5,370 nucleotides of DNA from positions 1 to 5,370 of the forward strand of contig JACQSD010000085.1 of assembly GCA_016206165.1 (NCBI GenBank), given 5' to 3'. Of this stretch, positions 1 through 4,138 are shown piece by piece (the stretch's first letter is position 1; each line of letters begins with the position of its first letter). The stretch comes from Candidatus Uhrbacteria bacterium (lineage in GTDB: Bacteria; Patescibacteriota; Patescibacteriia; JACQSD01). The notes under the pieces are model-generated. The model was given only the letters and a program-made list of their open reading frames with translations, made no database searches and was not told the DNA's origin. Both the position numbers and the translations under genes were made by a program.

Positions 1-14
1 ATATACTAGCTATC

Positions 15-95
15 GTGGAGTTCAAGGGGCCACCTCACGGTGAGGAGTCCGCGCTTGACACTCGGACAGAGGGGTTCAATACCCCTTGGCTCCAC
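15..95 (+). repeat. Inverted repeat linking the tRNA leader to the tRNA 3' end
   Basis: Bases 15-29 (GTGGAGTTCAAGGGG) are complementary to 82-95 (CCCCTTGGCTCCAC). There are six Watson-Crick pairs, two possible G-U pairs, one bulged base (C23), then six more pairs. This pairing competes with both the acceptor stem and the T-stem of the tRNA-like gene. It could be a leader fold, a trace of duplication, or chance. Confidence 0.4.
26..94 (+). tRNA. tRNA-Val(GAC)-like gene, atypical D-arm
   Basis: Bases 26-32 (GGGGCCA) pair with 87-93 (TGGCTCC) as a 7-bp acceptor stem with one G-U, followed by discriminator A94; CCA is not encoded. The T-arm is canonical: stem 70-74/82-86 around loop TTCAATA. The anticodon loop is 54-60 (CTTGACA), giving anticodon GAC at 57-59, which reads valine codons. 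The anticodon stem 49-53/61-65 has a C-U mismatch at 52/62 but can be extended outward by 48-66 and 47-67. The D-arm is odd. It can fold as CTC/GAG (34-36/45-47) with a GG-containing loop, or as a tight hairpin 33-37/41-45, and the usual U8 is C. It is therefore either a lineage-specific tRNA-Val or a degenerate copy. An alternative 5' end at 17 pairs less well and makes the D region too long. Confidence 0.62.
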
Positions 96-103
96 ACGCA
101 AGC

Positions 104-135
104 CCGTCTTCTTTATTGAAGGTGGTTTTTTGTTT
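104..135 (+). terminator. Rho-independent terminator after the tRNA
   Basis: Bases 104-111 (CCGTCTTC) pair with 118-125 (GAAGGTGG) in an 8-bp stem that includes two G-U wobbles, with a 6-base loop (TTTATT). A run of six T and then GTTT follows at 126-135. The polarity fits termination of the plus-strand tRNA transcript just before it would run antisense into murC. On the minus strand the hairpin is not followed by T residues, so it does not clearly end the mur operon. Confidence 0.7.
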
Positions 136-1380
136 CTAGAAATTCTCAAGACAATCCCACAGCTTCCACACATCACCCGCGCCCATGGTGATAATAACAT
201 CTCCTGCGTGTGCGTGCGAACGGAGGTAGTCCGCGGCTTCGGGAATTGTGGGGATGTATATTGCGATAGCTCTTCGACTGCGCTCAGAGACGAGTGTCAC
301 GAGATCGCGGGCATGGACGCCACCGTGTGCCTCGCGCGCAGAGCCGTAGATATCAAGGACGATGACGTGATCCGTGTCAGAAAATGCGCCAGCAAAATCA
401 TTGAGGAGCGCTGCGGTACGCGAGAAGGTGTGCGGGTGGAACACGGTCCAAATTTTTTTTCCAGGATATCGCTCACGCGCAGCTTTCAATGTCGCCTTGA
501 TCTCTGTCGGATGATGCGCGTAGTCATCAATCACGGTCACGCCGTTCCACTCTCCTTTCACCTCAAACCGTCGAGCCGTTCCTTTGAATGATTGCACGGC
601 TGACCAGAAGACATCGTCGGCGATGCCGAGCTTTTTCGCAGTTGCGTACGCGAGCATCACATTCTTTTTATTATGCTCACCGGATAACGAGAGTGGTAGA
701 TCATTCTGCATTCTGCATTCTGCATTCTGCATTTCTATAACCCATCCACCATTTTTATTAACCTGCGCACGAAAATCATCGAAACATTTTTGATACGAAT
801 CTGGCGTTGGAAAGAAATCAGGATGATCCCAGTCGATGTTCGTGATGAGCAGCCCCTTTGGATTGTAGTATTGAAACTTATTTTGATACTCGTCTGCTTC
901 GATAATGACGTATTCTGATTTCCCAACACGCGCGTTTGCATTCCAGTTCAATGTCACCGATCCAACAATCACTGTTGGATCAAGCCCTGCTTCTGCCATG
1001 ACATGCCCGAGGAGTGCAGTCGTCGTTGTTTTTCCGTGCGAACCTGCAACCGCAATCCCATACTTTCCTTCCATGAGCTGCCCTAATGCCTCGGGATATG
1101 AAAGCATCGGGATACCGCGTTTCCCTGCTTCAGCAAATTCTGGATTTGTCTCACCGTACGCAGTGGAATAAATCACGAGGTCAGCAGCCATAACATTGCT
1201 CGGGGAAAACGTGGTGACCGGAATACTACGCCGTGCAAGCACCGCATCCGTCATAAACACCTCGGCGATATCAGAGCCGCGGACGTCCTTGCCCCAACCA
1301 TGTAAAACTTCAGCAAGCGCGGTCATGCCAACGCCTTTAATGCCAATCATGTGAATTTTTGTCGCGTTGTGAATAGTCAT
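136..1380 (-). CDS. murC: UDP-N-acetylmuramate--L-alanine ligase (MurC)
   Basis: This cytoplasmic ATP-dependent ligase joins L-alanine to UDP-MurNAc, the first step of stem-peptide synthesis. The protein has 414 residues. Visible motifs are the N-terminal nucleotide-binding loop GIKGVGM (13-19), P-loop AGSHGKTTT (112-120), EADE (161-164), TNIDWDHPD (180-188), GEHN (234-237), FKGTARRFE (265-273), DDYAHHPTEI (285-294) and HPHTFSRT (315-322). Together they cover the three Mur ligase domains in order. It is shorter than the usual 450 or so residues; the loss is concentrated at about 213-233, where the end of the central domain is reduced and a 7-bp repeat encodes residues 217-226. EADEY and the WDHPD wording also recall Mpl, but the operon favours MurC. 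The ATG start overlaps the glycosyltransferase stop (ATGA). The stop lies 41 bases from the convergent tRNA. Confidence 0.93.
   Translation of the reverse strand: MTIHNATKIHMIGIKGVGMTALAEVLHGWGKDVRGSDIAEVFMTDAVLARRSIPVTTFSPSNVMAADLVIYSTAYGETNPEFAEAGKRGIPMLSYPEALGQLMEGKYGIAVAGSHGKTTTTALLGHVMAEAGLDPTVIVGSVTLNWNANARVGKSEYVIIEADEYQNKFQYYNPKGLLITNIDWDHPDFFPTPDSYQKCFDDFRAQVNKNGGWVIEMQNAECRMQNDLPLSLSGEHNKKNVMLAYATAKKLGIADDVFWSAVQSFKGTARRFEVKGEWNGVTVIDDYAHHPTEIKATLKAARERYPGKKIWTVFHPHTFSRTAALLNDFAGAFSDTDHVIVLDIYGSAREAHGGVHARDLVTLVSERSRRAIAIYIPTIPEAADYLRSHAHAGDVIITMGAGDVWKLWDCLENF
270..289. repeat. Short dispersed-repeat-like motif inside murC
   Basis: The 20-base segment reads CTCTTCGACTGCGCTCAGAG on the plus strand, with CTCT/AGAG ends that can pair. 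It encodes MurC residues 365-371 (SERSRRA), between the HARDLV helix and the YIP strand. I recall CTTCGACTxCGCTCAG-type words as multi-copy elements in several bacterial genomes. That link is from memory, and no second copy lies in this window. Confidence 0.4.
703..730. repeat. Tandem repeat (ATTCTGC)x4 inside murC
   Basis: Four perfect copies of the 7-bp unit ATTCTGC (GCAGAAT on the coding strand) are followed by a partial copy (ATT, 731-733). Because seven is not a multiple of three, the unit is read in all three frames, giving MQNAECR and then MQN, MurC residues 217-226. The array sits between the GGWVI strand and the GEHN motif. The copies are identical, which suggests a recent origin or ongoing homogenisation. 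Confidence 0.95.
1377..1380 (-). other. ATGA stop/start overlap, glycosyltransferase to murC
   Basis: On the minus strand the four bases ATGA contain the murC start ATG (1380-1378) and the glycosyltransferase stop TGA (1379-1377). No convincing Shine-Dalgarno sequence precedes the ATG (the upstream bases end TTCTCAAG). Termination-reinitiation is therefore the likely route of murC translation. Confidence 0.85.
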
Positions 1381-2021
1381 CTTGAGAATAAAAACTGCAC
1401 ACGTCGCTTCACAATCTGCCCAATCATGGCGACGCGCCGAATGAAGCCATCGATGAGACCAAACTTTTCCTCCTTCATTACCTGATCAAGACCAACGAGC
1501 TTCACATACGACACCGGATACTTATGCTCATGACAATAGTGATTCATTGCCGTCTCGATTTCAAATGCCTGAAAATACTCACCGGGCAACCGATCAAAAA
1601 TATCTCTCCGAATTGCGCGCTCGCCGCCAATCGCGAGGAGTGGGTCGAGTTTTGAAAAAAATTCTGTAAGATTCCCCCATCGATCACGGATACCGATACA
1701 CATGGCCGCGTGCCCATGCATCACCGGATCAATCACCGATTGCACATGTTGAGGCCGAAGACCAATGAGATCGGCGTCAGCGAAAAAAAGAACGTCCGCT
1801 TTTGTCGACAATGCGCCAACACGCATGGCACCCCCCTTTCCAATATTCTGTGGAAGATCAATCACTGTTGCTCCGGCAGCGCGTGCGATTGCACTTGTTC
1901 GATCATTTGAACCATCGTTGACAACAATCACCACGTCGATATCCGGAACAGCACGAACCGCGCGGACAACTGATCCGATGGTGTATTCTTCATTGAATGC
2001 GGGAATCACTGCAGCGATCAT
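1377..2021 (-). CDS. Family 2 glycosyltransferase (GT-A fold), substrate unknown
   Basis: This 214-residue protein is a soluble GT2-type nucleotide-sugar transferase. The N-terminus has the typical IPAFNEE (6-12), VVNDGSNDRT (33-42), NIGKGGAMRVG (59-69) and a DxD metal/nucleotide site FADADL (80-85). The segment PGEYFQAFEIETAMNHYC further on resembles the acceptor-side region of small GT2 enzymes related to polyprenyl-phosphate sugar synthases. I see no transmembrane segment, unlike many enzymes that use lipid carriers; the basic tail (RRVAMIGQIVKRRVQFLFSR) could bind membrane peripherally. It is joined to murG and murC by ATGA overlaps on both sides, so it is expected to be made together with them. 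This invites a role in modifying a peptidoglycan precursor or a linked glycan, but the sequence does not show the donor or acceptor. Confidence 0.88.
   Translation of the reverse strand: MIAAVIPAFNEEYTIGSVVRAVRAVPDIDVVIVVNDGSNDRTSAIARAAGATVIDLPQNIGKGGAMRVGALSTKADVLFFADADLIGLRPQHVQSVIDPVMHGHAAMCIGIRDRWGNLTEFFSKLDPLLAIGGERAIRRDIFDRLPGEYFQAFEIETAMNHYCHEHKYPVSYVKLVGLDQVMKEEKFGLIDGFIRRVAMIGQIVKRRVQFLFSR
2018..2021 (-). other. ATGA stop/start overlap, murG to glycosyltransferase
   Basis: The start ATG of the glycosyltransferase (2021-2019) overlaps the murG stop TGA (2020-2018). The nearest purine-rich stretch (GGAGA) lies about 18 bases upstream, too far for an ordinary ribosome-binding site. Translational coupling is the simplest reading. 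Confidence 0.85.
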
Positions 2022-3031
2022 AACGAATTCTTAATTTTCTCCGCGCCATCAGTGGGAAGTATTGTATGAAGCCGATCACCGAGTTGCTTCCGTTGTTCGG
2101 GATGATCAAGTAATTTCTGAATGTCCGAAAGACATTGCGTGGGTGTGTACTCCTGTTGCGAGCGTACCACTGCAGCACCCGCGGCTGCAAGCACACCCGC
2201 ATTCGCGGCTTGCGGACTCTCGGGCAATGGAATGACAATTGCTGCTTTCTTCAAATATGCGAGTTCCGAGAGTGTCCCCATCCCTGCACGCGAGATAACA
2301 ATGTCTGCTGATGCCATGAGTGATGGAAGTTCATCTCCTAAGAATTCATACGCGGTATAGTTTGGTAATGCAAACGCGCGATGCTTTCCTCTGCCAGTCA
2401 AATGCACGACATTGCAAATCTTCACGAGCGGTACAAGGGCATCACGGACAAGCGCATTCAAACCATCCGCTCCAGTTCCTCCACCAATGATAAGGAGTGT
2501 CGGGCGATCATTTTTTTGAGCGTTGTTTGCTGCTTGAATAAATGATTGCCGAACAAAACTTCCAACAACCTGTACTGGTCGTTTTTTGAAATGATTTGCA
2601 GATTCCTGAAACACCGTAAAAATACATTTGACAAAAGGTGCGATGAGCCGATTCGCAAGCCCTGATTGCCGATCGAGTTGTATTGCGTATACGGGGATGC
2701 GGAGTGCCCACGCAGCCCAAACGACCGGCACTGCAACATATCCGCCGGCACTGAACACATGCGTCGGGCGTAATCGGATAAGAAGAAAAAGTGCCTGCAG
2801 AAAACCAATGCACACTGCGAACGGAGCAATGATTGTGCGCACATCCCAGTACCGCCGAAACTTCCCAGAGACGATCGAATAAAATGGAATCGACGATGCG
2901 CGAATGAGTTCTTCCTCAACCCCATGTTTTGTCCCAATCCAAAACACCGCCTCCGGATGGAGCGTGTCATACAGAGCGAGGAGTGGTGTGACGGATCCAA
3001 GAGTACCGCCACCGGTCAAAAGTAATCGCAT
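2018..3031 (-). CDS. murG: MurG-type UDP-GlcNAc:lipid I N-acetylglucosaminyltransferase
   Basis: MurG is a peripheral inner-membrane GT-B enzyme that adds GlcNAc to lipid I to make lipid II. The 337-residue length is near normal. Family motifs seen are the N-terminal glycine loop TGGGTLGSVTP (6-16), FSAGGYVAVPV (93-103), SGLANR (123-128), the mid-protein GGGTGADGLN (183-192, the GGSQGAxxLN site) and SRAGMGTLSEL (247-257), whose Glu256 matches the residue that binds the UDP ribose. Several signature residues differ: the loop histidine (GGTGGH) is Ser13, the HEQ(N/D) motif is IQLD (117-120), and the late HQ-NA motif is PQAANA. The enzyme is therefore divergent but well placed in the operon. The ATG start lies 12 bases after the ftsW stop with no evident Shine-Dalgarno sequence. 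Confidence 0.88.
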   Translation of the reverse strand: MRLLLTGGGTLGSVTPLLALYDTLHPEAVFWIGTKHGVEEELIRASSIPFYSIVSGKFRRYWDVRTIIAPFAVCIGFLQALFLLIRLRPTHVFSAGGYVAVPVVWAAWALRIPVYAIQLDRQSGLANRLIAPFVKCIFTVFQESANHFKKRPVQVVGSFVRQSFIQAANNAQKNDRPTLLIIGGGTGADGLNALVRDALVPLVKICNVVHLTGRGKHRAFALPNYTAYEFLGDELPSLMASADIVISRAGMGTLSELAYLKKAAIVIPLPESPQAANAGVLAAAGAAVVRSQQEYTPTQCLSDIQKLLDHPEQRKQLGDRLHTILPTDGAEKIKNSL

Positions 3032-3043
3032 GATCGTAGGATA

Positions 3044-4138
3044 TTAACTCTGTTTTGCAATATTGAGAAGTAACCCGGCAGCTGCGAGTGTCATGACCAT
3101 CGATGTCCCCCCATAACTTAAGAATGGAAGCGGCAAACCGGTGAGTGGAAGAATACCAAGCATCGCGCCCATGTTCAAGAACGCCTGCCCCACAATCCAA
3201 ACAACGATCCCAGCCGCAATAAATTTCCCAAAATCATCTGGGGCACGTGCAGCAATACGAAACCCGCGCACAAGGATCACGAGAAAGGTAATGACGACAA
3301 GCGCGGCAACAATAAATCCAAGCTCCTCCGCAATCACCGCAAAAATCGAATCACCAACAACTTCCGGGAGATACGATAATTTTTGCCGTGATTGCCCGAG
3401 GCCGACCCCAAAGATGCCCCCTGACCCAATACTCAAAAGCGCCTGCTGAATATGATACCCTGCGCCCTGTGGATCACTCGACGTATCCAAAAACACAAGC
3501 ACGCGCGCCAAACGATATGGCGCAACAACAACAAGGCTTACAAATGCACCAAGTGCTGCAACGACCGTGATCATAATATGTTTCCATGGCGCTCCAGCAA
3601 TAATATATTGAACGAAAGCAATGACAATGATCATGCCGAGCGTCCCAATGTCGGGCTGGAGCGCAACGAGCCCGCCAACAATTCCAAGCCGGACGACAAA
3701 CGGCCAGAAGGCCTCGCGAAGCGCCTCCTTCCCTCCATACAATAACTCCCCCTCCAACCACGCCGCAAAAAAAAGAATGAGCGCGAGCTTCATGAATTCA
3801 ACCGGCTGAAATGAAAATCCACCGAGATTCAACCAACTCTGCGTACGCCCATAACTCACACCAAATCCTGGGATGAGCACGAGCGCAAGAAGCGCGAGGC
3901 TGACGACAAATAACGGTAATACCCATGCGCGCCAGCGGCGATAATCAACAAGGTAAAAAAGAAAGAATGCAAAAATGCCCGGAAGAATACCGGAAAGCAG
4001 CTGATGCTTCACGTAGTAATAACTATCTTGAAATTTCTGAAACCCAACATACGACCCCGCGGACGAAAGCATCACCAGGCCGAAAAGGATAAGAAGAAGA
4101 AAGATAGTGGCAAGAATGTAATCAGTGCGTCGGAACAT
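3044..4138 (-). CDS. ftsW: SEDS-family peptidoglycan glycosyltransferase FtsW
   Basis: FtsW is the septal lipid II polymerase that works with a class B penicillin-binding protein. The 364-residue protein has about ten hydrophobic helices. Family motifs are FQPVEFMKLALI (about 110-121), LQPDIGT (160-166), the long conserved block from YRLARVLVFLD through GGIFGVGLGQS to YLPEVVGDSIFAVIAEELG, and PLPFLSYGGTS (336-346). The aspartate of LPEVVGD (residue 263) matches the catalytic Asp of FtsW/RodA. I chose the ATG at 4138 (MFRRTDYIL): it directly precedes the first helix and overlaps murD by 17 bases. The frame is open to an ATG at 4261, but those 41 residues merely read the murD C-terminus in another frame. 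RodA is the alternative by sequence; the neighbours murD and murG favour FtsW. No strong Shine-Dalgarno sequence is seen. Confidence 0.92.
   Translation of the reverse strand: MFRRTDYILATIFLLLILFGLVMLSSAGSYVGFQKFQDSYYYVKHQLLSGILPGIFAFFLFYLVDYRRWRAWVLPLFVVSLALLALVLIPGFGVSYGRTQSWLNLGGFSFQPVEFMKLALILFFAAWLEGELLYGGKEALREAFWPFVVRLGIVGGLVALQPDIGTLGMIIVIAFVQYIIAGAPWKHIMITVVAALGAFVSLVVVAPYRLARVLVFLDTSSDPQGAGYHIQQALLSIGSGGIFGVGLGQSRQKLSYLPEVVGDSIFAVIAEELGFIVAALVVITFLVILVRGFRIAARAPDDFGKFIAAGIVVWIVGQAFLNMGAMLGILPLTGLPLPFLSYGGTSMVMTLAAAGLLLNIAKQS

Noticed and set aside
47..67. GTCCG/CGGAC hairpin as the long variable arm of a class II tRNA (Ser/Leu) or an allo-tRNA
   Set aside because: No anticodon arm with a 7-base loop and a 5-bp stem can be placed upstream of it, whereas the same hairpin carries a good valine anticodon loop CTTGACA.
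6..200. Minus-strand open frame across the tRNA
   Set aside because: Its peptide (RGIEPLCPS) is the antisense of the tRNA T-arm, a common false gene.
40..591. Plus-strand open frame of 183 codons over the tRNA and the murC end
   Set aside because: It begins inside the tRNA and runs antisense to the conserved MurC C-terminal domain. No family motif is visible in it.
703..730. CRISPR-like or regulator-binding direct repeats
   Set aside because: The units are 7 bp and contiguous, with no spacers, and lie inside a coding region.
2458..3012. Minus-strand 184-codon frame within murG
   Set aside because: It is the out-of-frame shadow of murG, rich in Cys, Ser and Arg, with no recognisable domain.
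4081..4110. Purine-rich AAGAAGAAGA stretch in ftsW as another repeat element
   Set aside because: It encodes the ordinary Leu/Ile-rich first helix of FtsW and has no regular unit beyond codon composition.
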